From Peribacillus frigoritolerans (lineage in GTDB: Bacteria > Bacillota > Bacilli > Bacillales > DSM-1321), in NCBI RefSeq assembly GCF_040250305.1, contig NZ_CP158190.1, forward strand, positions 1,086,001 through 1,150,000: DNA of 64,000 nt. The letters run 5' to 3'. Below the pieces are notes generated by a model that saw only the letters and a list, made by a program, of their open reading frames with translations, had not been told where the DNA came from and searched no databases. The first letter of the stretch is position 1. Every line of letters begins with the position of its first letter. Both the position numbers and the translations under genes were made by a program. Of the stretch, positions 8,729 through 18,075 are shown one piece after another.

Positions 8729-8889
8729 TTGAAGAAATATGCGACACTCCTGCCGAATAACTGGCCAACAGGAGCTTGCTTTGAGTTGGCTTGGCAGACA
8801 GCCGGTGGAAAGGGAGCGGATTTCTGAAATCAAGCTGGAACGTTTTTTAGTAAAAACTGTAGGCGAACTTCTCATCGAGTGTGGCGACA
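8729..8889 (-). repeat. Partial copy of composite repeat A
   Basis: Read on the minus strand this repeats the left part of the element at 33785-34000: a CTCGATGAGAAGTTCGCC arm, then TTTCAGAAATCCGCTCCC, CTGTCTGCCAAGCC and GTGTCGCATATTTCTTCAATC. It abuts the fuller copy at 8890-9290 in the same orientation, so the locus holds a tandem of one full and one truncated element. Confidence 0.75.
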
Positions 8890-9290
8890 AAATGTGGTTC
8901 GGAGTCCGAATAATGAGGTGAAAGTCGAAAAAAATTCGTGAACGGTCGAATAAAGTGCCTCAACGGTCGAATAAAGTGCGGGATAGGTCGAATAAAGCGC
9001 CTAAACGGTCGAATACTGTCCGGGATAGGTTGAATACAGTGCGTGAACGACCGAATACAGTGAGGCTTAGGTCGATAAACTGTGTCAACGGCCCAAGACA
9101 GTGCAGCTGTTCGAATACTATGCTCCGGCCTTGATGGTTTTTACTGTAATCGTTACTGGATTGAAGAAATATGCGACACTCCTGCCGAATAACTGGTAGC
9201 CGAGACACCACAGGCGTTTGCTTTGAGGTGGCTGGGCAGAAAGCCGGAGGAAAGGAAACGGATTTCTGAAATCGACTGGAACGTTTTTGA
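8890..9290 (-). repeat. Full copy of composite intergenic repeat A
   Basis: On the minus strand this matches 33850-34215 in order: TTTCAGAAATCCG, CTCAAAGCAAACGCCTG, GTGTCGCATATTTCTTCAATCC, CAGTAAAAACCATCAAGGCC, then about nine degenerate 21-bp units of the type CACTGTATTCGACCGTTGAGG, ending in ACCTCATTATTCGG. Word order and spacing are kept, with scattered substitutions. It sits between the decarboxylase and the FbpB-like gene; no frame in it looks coding. The remainder of the gap to 9576 is described under the hairpins at 9340 and 9410. Confidence 0.8.
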
Positions 9291-9339
9291 AAGAAAAAAG
9301 CTCAGGCAAACTTACTCTTCTTATTAGTATACTTTCTGA

Positions 9340-9369
9340 AAAGGTCTTCTGTGATGAAGGCCTTTTTTT
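9340..9369 (+). terminator. Intrinsic terminator downstream of the repeat
   Basis: 10-bp stem AAAGGTCTTC/GAAGGCCTTT (one G-T pair), 6-nt loop, seven T. No gene is directly upstream, so it may be the displaced end of the decarboxylase transcript. Confidence 0.75.
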
Positions 9370-9409
9370 GTTGGTAATCTAGATACTGCACGGCCCGATC
9401 AAGGACAAG

Positions 9410-9440
9410 AATGACAATACCAATATTGGTAACTGTCATT
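9410..9440. promoter_or_regulatory. 31-bp near-perfect palindrome upstream of the FbpB-like gene
   Basis: AATGACA ... TACCAATATTGGTA ... TGTCATT, symmetrical around CAATATTG apart from one extra base in the right arm. It lies about 140 bp upstream of the FbpB-like start. It does not match the Fur box consensus well. A regulator site is likely but unidentified. Confidence 0.45.
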
Positions 9441-9576
9441 TCAAAATTGAAACCAAGAATTTTTAAAATAAGAGTATTATGAAAATATCATGAAGTAATA
9501 GGAAAAATATTTTTCCTTAGCAGAGAAAACCATTCTTTTTCCGGCTAGCAATTTCTGTAGAGAAGGAGGCCAAAAA

Positions 9577-9780
9577 ATGCGTAAAAATGTATCATTAGCG
9601 CGGTTAATAGAGTCGAATAAAGAAAATCTCAACAATAATCAGCTGTTCATAGATTTTATAGAAGAAAAAGTCCATAGAAAGCAAATGGAAATGCAGGAAA
9701 GACATCTAACAAAACAGGCAGGTGAGGGAAATGTTATTAAGAAAGGCTTGGTTATTACAACAAACGATAACCTATCATAG
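9577..9780 (+). CDS. FbpB-like (Fur-regulated basic protein) small protein
   Basis: 67 residues, basic and hydrophilic, no membrane segment. The core LARLIESNKENLNNNQLFID followed by an acidic-basic helix (IEEKVHRKQMEMQERH) matches the pattern L-NK-LL---IE---K of the FbpB family. In B. subtilis FbpB is a small Fur-controlled protein helping the sRNA FsrA in iron sparing. The start has GAAGGAGG about 9 bases upstream. No clear Fur box was found, so iron control is not supported by the sequence here. Its 3' end overlaps a second small gene by 50 bp in another frame. Confidence 0.55.
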   Translation: MRKNVSLARLIESNKENLNNNQLFIDFIEEKVHRKQMEMQERHLTKQAGEGNVIKKGLVITTNDNLS

Positions 9781-9898
9781 AAAAAAGAAGGATGAAATAG
9801 GCCAACGAAAGGAATTATCAAGCTTTGAAGGAGTCCGTATCAGTAATCAACTGAATTATGCGATTGTGGAAATGCAAAGGTTAATGCGCCAGGTATGA
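9731..9898 (+). CDS. Small Spo0E-like protein (unlisted short gene)
   Basis: 55 residues: begins MLLRKAWLLQQT, then HRKKKDEIGQRKELSSFEGVRI and SNQLNYAIVEMQRLM. The helix-turn-helix pattern with LS at the turn and S-x-x-L-x-x-x-I in the second helix resembles the Spo0E/YnzD/YisI aspartyl-phosphate phosphatases, which dephosphorylate Spo0A~P. The usual SQELD signature reads SNQLN, with Asn for the Asp, so activity is doubtful. GGTGAGGG precedes the ATG. It overlaps the FbpB-like gene by 50 bp. A degraded duplicate of its 3' end lies at 10548-10605. An FbpA-like identity is an alternative because of the MLLRKA start. Confidence 0.5.
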   Translation: MLLRKAWLLQQTITYHRKKKDEIGQRKELSSFEGVRISNQLNYAIVEMQRLMRQV

Positions 9899-9988
9899 GG
9901 AAAGAGAGGATAATGGAATAAATACAATAGGACGGATCTTCGGAGCCCCAATAAAACTGCAGAAGCTTGTTATCCGGCATATCAATGT

Positions 9989-10288
9989 ATGTCTAAATCA
10001 ATTTTGCCAACAAATCACAAATTGTATTTTAGTAATAAGAATAGATCAAAAGGATTATTAGTCGGTTCATTAGCAATAGGAGCTGCTGGTTTGATTCCTG
10101 GAATGAGTGTTACATCATTTTTAGCTGGCTCTGCATTTGGAATAAAGGAATATTCAAAGGGCTATATGTCATACAAGGTATATATCAAAAGAAGTTCAAA
10201 ATCTAATAAAAAAGGACAACTTAAATTTGTATATTATAAAGAGAAGAATTTTAAGGGGGCAACTAAAACTACCTATTCAGATTTTTAA
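9989..10288 (+). CDS. Unknown protein with glycine-rich hydrophobic segment
   Basis: 99 residues, not recognised. A basic N-terminus (to about 22) is followed by a small-residue-rich hydrophobic stretch (about 23-51, GLLVGSLAIGAAGLIPG ... SFLAGSAFGI) that could form one or two membrane segments, then a basic, tyrosine-rich tail. No convincing ribosome site precedes the ATG, and the frame continues open upstream for about 23 codons (with Cys-Tyr-Pro-Ala-Tyr-Gln-Cys just before the Met) without a start, so it may be the 3' remnant of a longer gene. The locus is more AT-rich than its neighbours. Confidence 0.35.
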   Translation: MSKSILPTNHKLYFSNKNRSKGLLVGSLAIGAAGLIPGMSVTSFLAGSAFGIKEYSKGYMSYKVYIKRSSKSNKKGQLKFVYYKEKNFKGATKTTYSDF

Positions 10289-10308
10289 ATTGAAAAGTGG
10301 TGTTGATA

Positions 10309-10485
10309 ATGAGTAAGTATTGGCCTTATAAAATCTTTTTAACTGGTGTGTTTATTATTGCTACTATTATCTTTTACAAATTTGGGTTTACTAGTGAAGG
10401 TTTAGTTTACTTTGTATGTTTTTCAATACTTTTAAGTGTTTTGAGTATTTTAAATCGTAAAATCAACTATAAGAAAAAGACTTAA
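10309..10485 (+). CDS. Small two-segment membrane protein
   Basis: 58 residues from ATG 10309, with a weak GTGGTG element upstream. Two hydrophobic segments (about 7-24 and 30-48) and a basic tail (NRKINYKKKT) suggest a small inner-membrane protein. It follows the unknown 99-residue gene by 20 bp, so the two may be cotranscribed. A small toxin or bacteriocin with a membrane immunity protein has this layout, but no motif supports it. Confidence 0.45.
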   Translation: MSKYWPYKIFLTGVFIIATIIFYKFGFTSEGLVYFVCFSILLSVLSILNRKINYKKKT

Positions 10486-10547
10486 TACTTAATACTTTAA
10501 CCAATAAAAATAAATTTCCAGTTATAAATAATAAACCACAATTGAAT

Positions 10548-10605
10548 TATTGCGCTTTTATGCGATTGTGGAGATGTAAAGGTTAATGCGGAAGAAATGA
10601 GTCAA
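10548..10605 (+). repeat. Degraded duplicate of the Spo0E-like gene 3' end
   Basis: TGCGATTGTGGAGATGTAAA (10561-10580) and GGTTAATGCG (10581-10590) repeat the stretch at 9859-9888 with few changes; the preceding CAATTGAATTA also recurs. In this copy a TAA falls inside the reading frame. The two copies bracket the pair of small unknown genes. Confidence 0.7.
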
Positions 10606-10746
10606 AAAGATAATGATGTGGGAACATTTGTAGGTAACGGTGTAAAACGCTTTTAATTTTTTGAATATTATATCAATTTATATTAAGAGAGTCTTGGAGC
10701 CATTAACCCTACCTCTTGTTTTGCCTTGGGAAAGGTAACTGCTCTG

Positions 10747-11069
10747 AAGTCACGCCAGATAATATAAATGATAATTGTTGGATAGGAGCCAGGATACTAT
10801 TTTGTCAGGTGTGTAATTGGCGGAATCGATAGTGACTAAAAGTATTTATGCTACAATTTTCAATCATTGCGGGTAATCCAGCAAAAGTGATGAAAATGTT
10901 ACTTACTAAAGAGACTAATAGAACTGAAAAAATATATATTTTTGATGAAAATATGACCAATATCTTACAATTGAAGGACTCCTTAGGAGATAATCTGAAA
11001 TGGAAGCTTGTTTTCCTCCATTACAAAGGAAATTGTAATATGGAACCTGCTAGTGCATTTGTATCGTAA
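10747..11069 (+). pseudogene. Broken hexapeptide-repeat acyltransferase
   Basis: Three frames must be joined to read a left-handed beta-helix acetyltransferase end: VTPDNINDNCWIGARI (from about 10754), then SIVTKSIYATI in a second frame (about 10826-10858), then SIIAGNPAKVMKML back in the first frame (from about 10861). The order D-N-x-W-I-G-A ... I-V-T-K ... I-A-G-N-P-A-K is the signature of the maltose/CatB-type O-acetyltransferases. In-frame stops lie between the blocks, and the 5' part of the gene is missing or unrecognisable. The tail to 11069 remains open. It is a dead gene in an accessory stretch. Confidence 0.72.
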
Positions 11070-11101
11070 CACGAGTTGGCGGCTATTTTACATTATGATA
11101 C

Positions 11102-11145
11102 GCAAAAAAGCGTGTATGATATTTTATCAAACCACGCTTTTTTGC
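11102..11145. terminator. Bidirectional terminator between acetyltransferase remnant and cell-wall hydrolase
   Basis: 13-bp stem GCAAAAAAGCGTG/CACGCTTTTTTGC around an 18-nt loop, with A and T runs on both sides. It serves the minus-strand hydrolase gene. Confidence 0.85.
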
Positions 11146-11171
11146 TCTTTATCGTTTACTGTCATCATCAT

Positions 11172-12341
11172 TTAGTTAAGAACTCGGACCGCCTTCACAA
11201 AGCTAGGTCCCCAGTAAGAATTGTTAATGTTAGCGTAGGAAACACCTTTAGATGTCGAAGCATTCAGCATTTGACCGTTACCGGCATAAATTCCTACATG
11301 ATTGATTACTCCATCATTATTGGTATCGAAAAATACTAAATCCCCTTTTTGCAGGGCTTTCGAGGATACAGCTGTACCAACGTGTGATTGTGCCACTGAA
11401 TTTCGAGGCAAGGAAATACCTGCACTTTGGAATGCCCTTAATGTGAAAGAAGAGCAATCAAATACGTCAGTGCGTGAAGTGCTCGCACCGTAAACATACT
11501 TGGCTCCCATGTATTTGGCGCCAGCTGCCAAAACTTGATCTGCTTTGGTGGATTTGGACGGTTTATTACTTGCAGATGCCGAGGCCTTCCCTGAAACACG
11601 GATGGTTTGGCCGATACGAATACGATCTGAATTAGAAATATTAGGGTTTATTTTAAGTAAGGCACTAAGGGAAAGGTTATATTTTTTAGCGATTGTTGAT
11701 AAGGAATCCCCTAATTTAACGACATAAACGTCTGTTGTATTTTTACCTTTATCCGGATTGCTGGTAATGGTATTAACCTTCAAGACCTGGCCGGGAAAAA
11801 TGAGAGTGCTAGTCAAATGGTTTATAGACTTTAATTGTTGGACAGTCATATTATTGACTCTGGCAATTTTGCCCAGTGTATCTCCGGATTTGACTTTATA
11901 TGTAGCATTTGAACTGTTTTTAGCCGGAGAGCTGGACCCAGAGGCTTGTCCGGAAACCCGGATGGTTTGGCCAATATAAATGCGATCCGAATTAGAAATG
12001 TCAGTGTTTAATTTAAGCAGGGCACTAAGGGAAAGGTTATATTTATTAGCAATTTTAGATAAAGTATCCCCCAGTTTAACCACATATTTTTCGGTTTTAT
12101 CTTTATTATCTGTACGGTTATTAAGAGTATTAAATTTCAAGACTTGGCCGGGAAAAATAAGGTTACTAGTCAAATGGTTTTGAGATTTTAAGTGTTGGAC
12201 AGTTGTATTATTGGCTTTAGAGATTTTATCTAGGGTGTCCCCTGATTTAACTTGATAAGAACCAGCATAAGCAGAAGTGCCGGCGATTAGGGTACCTATA
12301 ATGGTCCCCGCAAGAATGAAAGAGTTTTTAGAATTGTTCAT
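11172..12341 (-). CDS. LysM/NlpC-P60 cell-wall D,L-endopeptidase
   Basis: 389 residues. Signal peptide (about 1-26, ending TSAYA), then four LysM repeats arranged as two duplicated pairs (each pair YxVKSGDTL ... IFPGQVLK then YVVKLGDxLS ... IGQTIRVSG), a Ser/Lys-rich linker, and an NlpC/P60 domain (about 275-389) with the catalytic Cys in FDCSSFT and His in INHVGIYAG. This is the LytE/LytF/CwlS layout: LysM binds peptidoglycan and the P60 domain cuts the D-Glu-mDAP bond during growth or separation. AGGAGGAA precedes the ATG. The paired repeats are so alike that an internal duplication is clear. Confidence 0.93.
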   Translation of the reverse strand: MNNSKNSFILAGTIIGTLIAGTSAYAGSYQVKSGDTLDKISKANNTTVQHLKSQNHLTSNLIFPGQVLKFNTLNNRTDNKDKTEKYVVKLGDTLSKIANKYNLSLSALLKLNTDISNSDRIYIGQTIRVSGQASGSSSPAKNSSNATYKVKSGDTLGKIARVNNMTVQQLKSINHLTSTLIFPGQVLKVNTITSNPDKGKNTTDVYVVKLGDSLSTIAKKYNLSLSALLKINPNISNSDRIRIGQTIRVSGKASASASNKPSKSTKADQVLAAGAKYMGAKYVYGASTSRTDVFDCSSFTLRAFQSAGISLPRNSVAQSHVGTAVSSKALQKGDLVFFDTNNDGVINHVGIYAGNGQMLNASTSKGVSYANINNSYWGPSFVKAVRVLN

Positions 12342-13171
12342 TTAGGAAAGTTCCTCCTGATGTGGTAAAAAAATATCTAGCATTTATATTATAAAGGTAT
12401 GGAATATAAAAAACATGGCACATATCAATAAAATTCAACTTTTTCATCATTTTTCGGGTTATTCTGTTACAGGAAAATGGGAGTCTGTTACATCGGGTGG
12501 ATTCATTGGAGTGTAAGGGGACCAAATCTTGGAATTTCGCATAAATGGATAGCTAGTAAACTCAAAAGAGCATTTCATAAAATGGAAGTGTGAGTTACGG
12601 TAATTAAAAGAAAGGTAAGAATAACAAATCCTTACCTTTCCGTGATTAATTTTTTAATATTGTCTATTAACGAAGGGGGCATCAGGTTCACGATTTTACT
12701 ATGTGATGATACTTTGAGTAGGGGAATGGTTTACTTGAATGGCTGATTATATAAGGATTTCATACAAACATTTAGATGATCCCAAATATAAGGACTCCCA
12801 ATTAGGATACTAATAAAAATCGTATTCATTTGCAAAAGTCCTGAACGTTCATCATAAACCACCTTCCATATTGCTGACTTAACTATATTAGGTTTGTCAT
12901 GGAAGGAAGTCAATTTAATATTACTGGGGTAATAGGCTGGAAGTTTAATAGGGATTAAGGAAAATAGACTGTGGAATATTGAGGGTATTTTAATAATTAG
13001 TTTGACAGAAATTAAGTATTACCGCAACGTATCCTTCGTTCCTTTTGGGCTAGTGTCTGATGCTTCATTCACGACTTTTTGAGATTTCGAGATGCTTACG
13101 GACATTGTAAAATCCCCTCAAAGTCGTGTAACATCCACAGAATTTACACTGTTCACTTAGAGGGGATAAAA
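12342..13171. other. Long intergenic region upstream of the hydrolase
   Basis: The first 150 bp hold the leader of the minus-strand hydrolase, including two copies of CTGTTACA (12464-12471 and 12485-12492, reading TGTAACAG on the coding strand) exactly 21 bp apart, a spacing of two helical turns. A 10-bp hairpin GAAAGGTAAG/CTTACCTTTC lies at 12610-12640. From 12731 to 12913 the minus strand is open for 60 codons but has no good start. A 28-codon minus-strand frame at 13019-13105 (MSVSISKSQKVVNEASDT...) has a GAGGGG element upstream; it is too short to call. Confidence 0.5.
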
Positions 13172-13804
13172 TCATGGTTTATTTTTCGGTACAGCTTTAT
13201 TAATTAGGTTTTTACGCGATATAAACGGATTGTCGGTAACCCAGAAACGCCAAGGGTAATCTTTTGCTTCCCCGGAGTTGTCGATTCCGACGCGGGGGCC
13301 GCTGGATATGTGTTCAGGCTTTTTTCCGGCAGCTAGATATAGCGGGGGATCTGTAAAAGATCGACCATAATCATCCATGGTGATGCCCAGTGCCTTTGTT
13401 AGCTTCCCTGGTCCATCGGTCCATTTACGAATATCGGCAATTCCTCGTCTTTCATGCATTAACTCGAGCCCTGAATAGGGTTCAACCGCCCGGATTAAAA
13501 TGGCTTCCGGATTTTCAAGCCCTCCGCTTACGACATTGACCAGTGTATGTGTGTGCATGACGTATGTATAGATCAAACTGGAATTTCCGAACATCACTTC
13601 CGTCCGTTTTGTCCTTCTATTTCCAAAACTATGTGCGGCCCTGTCACCAGGTCCAATATAGGCCTCTGTTTCAACAATGAATCCAGAAGCGGTTCCATCC
13701 GCTGTTTCTTTTACAATCAGGCAGCCAAGAAGGGATTTTGCCAGTTCAAGGGTGGGCTGCTGATAAAAATCCGCAGGTAAAATTGAATCGTTTATCTTGT
13801 TCAT
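13172..13804 (-). CDS. DNA-3-methyladenine glycosylase (Aag/MPG family)
   Basis: 210 residues from the ATG at 13804, which has TGGAGTGAT upstream; a longer reading from 13849 lacks such a site. Family marks are GFIVETEAYIGPGDRAAHSFGNRRTKR (about 42-68), the base-flipping YVMH region, GGLENPEAILIRAVEP (about 94-109) and DGPGKLTKALGI (about 130-141). The enzyme removes 3-methyladenine and other alkylated purines, opening base-excision repair. It follows the drug exporter on the same strand, but a terminator separates them. Confidence 0.93.
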   Translation of the reverse strand: MNKINDSILPADFYQQPTLELAKSLLGCLIVKETADGTASGFIVETEAYIGPGDRAAHSFGNRRTKRTEVMFGNSSLIYTYVMHTHTLVNVVSGGLENPEAILIRAVEPYSGLELMHERRGIADIRKWTDGPGKLTKALGITMDDYGRSFTDPPLYLAAGKKPEHISSGPRVGIDNSGEAKDYPWRFWVTDNPFISRKNLINKAVPKNKP

Positions 13805-13870
13805 GATATCACTCCATTTAGTCTCATATAGGTAAAATTCCCTTATCAATGAAAAAGAAACATGAAGGGA

Positions 13871-13903
13871 AAAAAAAGGCCGGCTGATTATATCAGCCGG
13901 TCC
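13871..13903 (-). terminator. Intrinsic terminator of the MFS exporter gene
   Basis: Perfect 9-bp stem CCGGCTGAT/ATCAGCCGG with a 3-nt loop; on the minus strand it is followed by a run of eight T. Confidence 0.85.
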
Positions 13904-13913
13904 CGAGCATTTT

Positions 13914-15494
<1,581 letters not shown>

Positions 15495-15520
15495 CTATAA
15501 CTGTATTCCTTATTCATTTG

Positions 15521-15566
15521 TGACTAATAGGTCAAAATTATAAATCTCTAATGACCATTTAGTCAA
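15521..15566 (-). promoter_or_regulatory. Promoter with two TetR-type operators for the MFS exporter
   Basis: On the minus strand: TTGACT (15566-15561), 18-bp spacer, TATAAT (15542-15537). One operator TGACTAAATGGTCA covers the -35 box (15565-15552); the second, TGACCTATTAGTCA, lies just past the -10 box (15534-15521). The two are inverted with respect to each other. Spacing and symmetry are those of a repressed efflux promoter. Confidence 0.72.
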
Positions 15567-15735
15567 CATCTTTTTTATTTAATTGCTTGACTATATTGCG
15601 TAAAGGTGGATTTAAAAATACATCCATATCACTTAAGTAATTCGACCAGAAACCACCAAATCCTTCCTTATTAATATCTCCAACGTGTTTCCATTTATCA
15701 TATCCGATATAATAAGAAAGAATATAGATGAACTT
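15559..15735 (-). other. Possible gene remnant between exporter and proC
   Basis: The minus strand encodes a protein-like stretch, YIGYDKWKHVGDINKEGFGG then FWSNYLSDMDVFLNPPLRN, ending at a stop at 15559. No start codon with ribosome site is present, and its end overlaps the exporter operator. I read it as the tail of a lost gene, with low certainty. Confidence 0.3.
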
Positions 15736-15754
15736 ATGATTGGAAGTGTAAGAT

Positions 15755-16561
15755 ATGAATAAAAAAATCGGGTTTATTGGATGCGGCAAAATGGGTGAGG
15801 CAATGCTTGAGGGCATGCTGCTTGCAGAGGTCATTTCACCTGAAGGGATCATGGTCAGTACTGCGAGTGTGGAGACCAAAACTAAAATCACCACGAAATA
15901 TAAGGTTAAAGGTACTTTGGATAATAAAGAGGTTGCCGGTTTTGCCGATTTTCTCTTTCTAGGAATCCAGCCTGCCATGCATAAGCAAGTGCTTGAAGAA
16001 GTGAAGAATCATGTTAAAGAAGACGCTGTGATCATTACTATGGCAGCAGGGATCACTGTATCACTAGTTGAGAACAGCTTCGGAAAAAGAATGAAGGTTG
16101 TCCGGACGATGCCAAACACTCCTTCGCTTGTTGGTGAAGGCATGACTGCCATGAGCATTAATGATCAAATTACCGATGCTGATATAGAGGGTGTGACTGC
16201 ACTGCTGAATAGTTTCGGTAAAACGGAAATCCTGCATGAAGATTTGATGGACGCAGTACCGGCCATCAGCGGTTCGTCGCCTGCTTATGTATATATGTTC
16301 ATCGAGGCGCTGGCTGATGGAGGGGTCCGTGACGGCATTCCACGAAAACAAGCATACCGAATGGCAGCACAAGCTGTAATGGGAGCTGCTAAAATGGTAC
16401 TGGAAACGGAAAGACATCCTGCTGCTTTAAAGGATGATGTCTGCACGCCGGGCGGTTCAACGATAGCTGCCGTAGCGACTTTAGAAGAAAATCAGCTAAG
16501 ATCCAGCATTCTGCAAGCAATGAAGGCATGCACGGATAAAACGAAAGGTTTCAATAAATGA
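15755..16561 (+). CDS. proC: Pyrroline-5-carboxylate reductase
   Basis: 268 residues. N-terminal Rossmann motif GFIGCGKMGEAMLEG (about 6-20), VVRTMPNTPSLVGEGMTAMS (about 111-130), the dimer/active-site segment VPAISGSSPAYVYMFIEALADGGVRDGI (about 168-195) and CTPGGSTIAAVATLE (about 230-244). It reduces pyrroline-5-carboxylate to proline with NAD(P)H, the last step of proline synthesis. GGAAGTG precedes the ATG. It is divergent from the MFS exporter. Bacilli often carry several ProC paralogs (ProI, ProG, ProH); which one this is cannot be decided. Confidence 0.94.
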   Translation: MNKKIGFIGCGKMGEAMLEGMLLAEVISPEGIMVSTASVETKTKITTKYKVKGTLDNKEVAGFADFLFLGIQPAMHKQVLEEVKNHVKEDAVIITMAAGITVSLVENSFGKRMKVVRTMPNTPSLVGEGMTAMSINDQITDADIEGVTALLNSFGKTEILHEDLMDAVPAISGSSPAYVYMFIEALADGGVRDGIPRKQAYRMAAQAVMGAAKMVLETERHPAALKDDVCTPGGSTIAAVATLEENQLRSSILQAMKACTDKTKGFNK

Positions 16562-16570
16562 AGAAAGATG

Positions 16571-16610
16571 GATTGCCTATTAGCGGGCAATCTCGTCCAT
16601 TTTCTATTTT
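16571..16610 (+). terminator. Probable terminator after proC
   Basis: GATTGCC/GGCAATC stem with an 8-nt loop, flanked by AAAGATG and CATTTTCT that can extend it. Confidence 0.6.
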
Positions 16611-16645
16611 CAGAATGTTTGGTGAAAAAAAGAGGAGGCTGCATA

Positions 16646-18013
16646 ATGACTGGTTATATAGAAGAATTAAGGAAGATTCTGACGGAAGAACAGGTAACGG
16701 TGAATGAAACATTATTGGAGCAGCACAGCCATGATGAATCATATCACACTCCGCACCTTCCGGATATGGTCATATATCCAAGGGATACTGCGGAAGTAAG
16801 CGCAGTCATGCGTTATGCGAATGAGCATGAAATACCGGTCATTCCTTTTGGATTAGGTTCAAGTTTGGAGGGGCATGTCGTTCCAGTCAAAGGGGGAATT
16901 TCCTTGGATTTGTCTTTGATGAATCGAATATTGGAAATCAGGGAAAATGATTTCCTTGTGAAGGTCCAGCCAGGTGTGACTAGGACGCAGCTCAATAAAG
17001 AATTAAAAAAATACGGTTTGTTCTTTTCCGTCGACCCTGGTGCAGATGCTACATTGGGAGGGATGGCAGCTACGAATGCAAGTGGGACGACCTCGGTCAA
17101 ATATGGGATTATGCGCGATCAAGTCAGGGATTTGGAAATAGTTTTAGCAAACGGTGAAGTGATTCATTCCGGAAGCTTAGCGACAAAATCATCTTCAGGC
17201 ATTCATTTGAATGGCTTGTTTGTCGGTTCTGAAGGTACGCTGGGAGTATTTACTGAACTGACATTAAAGGTGTATGGCATTCCTGAAGTCACAATGGCTG
17301 GGAGAGCATCATTTCCAACCGTCGAACAGGCAGTATCTGCGGTTAATGGGATCATGCTTGCTGGTATTCCGATTGCACGAATTGAATTGGTTGATGCCGA
17401 GTCCATAAAAAAAGTTAATCAATTCATGGACAAATCCTATGAAGTCAAACCAACTTTATTCCTCGAGTTTCATGGGAATTTTGCCGGACTGGAACAGGAC
17501 GTCAAATTTGCCAAGGAAATCGTAAGTGATTTTGGCTGTGGGGATATCCAGTTTGAAACCGATTCAAAAGCACGGAATGCCTTATGGGAAGCGCGCCATA
17601 ATCTCGCGTACGCATTCATTCACAGCGCCCCGGGGAAGAAACTGATGGTGACCGACGTAAGTGTGCCCCTTCATGAATTATCGAATGCCATACTGGATAC
17701 AAGGAAGAAAGTCGAACAATCCAAAGTGGAGGGGGCGATTGTAGGACATGTAGGTGACGGGAATTATCACGTATTGTTCATGATCGATCTGAAAAATCCT
17801 GAAGAAGTTAAAGAAGCGAAAAGGTTAAATGAAGAAATCGTCGAGTATGCATTAACCAGAGGCGGTACATGTACGGGTGAACATGGGGTGGGCCTTGGAA
17901 AATCGAAGTATCAGCGAAGGGAGCATGGAGCAGCTTACGAAGTGATGAAAACGATCAAACAGGCTTTGGATCCAAAAGGAATAATGAATCCCGGGAAGAT
18001 CTTCATAGATTAA
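16646..18013 (+). CDS. FAD-linked 2-hydroxy acid oxidase (GlcD/D-lactate dehydrogenase type)
   Basis: 455 residues from ATG 16646 with GAGGAGG upstream. FAD-binding PCMH domain: VIPFGLGSSLEGHVVPVKGGISLDLSLMN (about 61-89), DPGADATLGGMAATNASGT (about 130-148), VGSEGTLGVFTELTLK. C-terminal domain: GHVGDGNYHVLFMID with the metal-binding histidines, and TGEHGVGLGKSKY. The family oxidises D-lactate, glycolate or related 2-hydroxy acids, passing electrons to quinone or cytochrome. The exact substrate is not readable. There is no GlcE/GlcF partner, which favours a stand-alone D-lactate/2-hydroxyglutarate-type dehydrogenase. Confidence 0.88.
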   Translation: MTGYIEELRKILTEEQVTVNETLLEQHSHDESYHTPHLPDMVIYPRDTAEVSAVMRYANEHEIPVIPFGLGSSLEGHVVPVKGGISLDLSLMNRILEIRENDFLVKVQPGVTRTQLNKELKKYGLFFSVDPGADATLGGMAATNASGTTSVKYGIMRDQVRDLEIVLANGEVIHSGSLATKSSSGIHLNGLFVGSEGTLGVFTELTLKVYGIPEVTMAGRASFPTVEQAVSAVNGIMLAGIPIARIELVDAESIKKVNQFMDKSYEVKPTLFLEFHGNFAGLEQDVKFAKEIVSDFGCGDIQFETDSKARNALWEARHNLAYAFIHSAPGKKLMVTDVSVPLHELSNAILDTRKKVEQSKVEGAIVGHVGDGNYHVLFMIDLKNPEEVKEAKRLNEEIVEYALTRGGTCTGEHGVGLGKSKYQRREHGAAYEVMKTIKQALDPKGIMNPGKIFID

Positions 18014-18075
18014 GAGGAATATTCTATTTTGTTAGAGTAGTAATAACATCAACCGGGGAAAGGGCAGAGTAGTGG

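Noticed and set aside
9441..9576. Fur box before the FbpB-like gene
   Set aside because: ATGAAAATATCAT is AT-rich but does not match the 7-1-7 Fur pattern.
12731..12913. 60-codon minus-strand frame in the long intergenic region
   Set aside because: Starts with TTG without a ribosome site and has no recognisable pattern.
15755..15978. Minus-strand frame continuing into the proC coding region
   Set aside because: Within proC it is a shadow; only the part left of 15735 might be a gene remnant.
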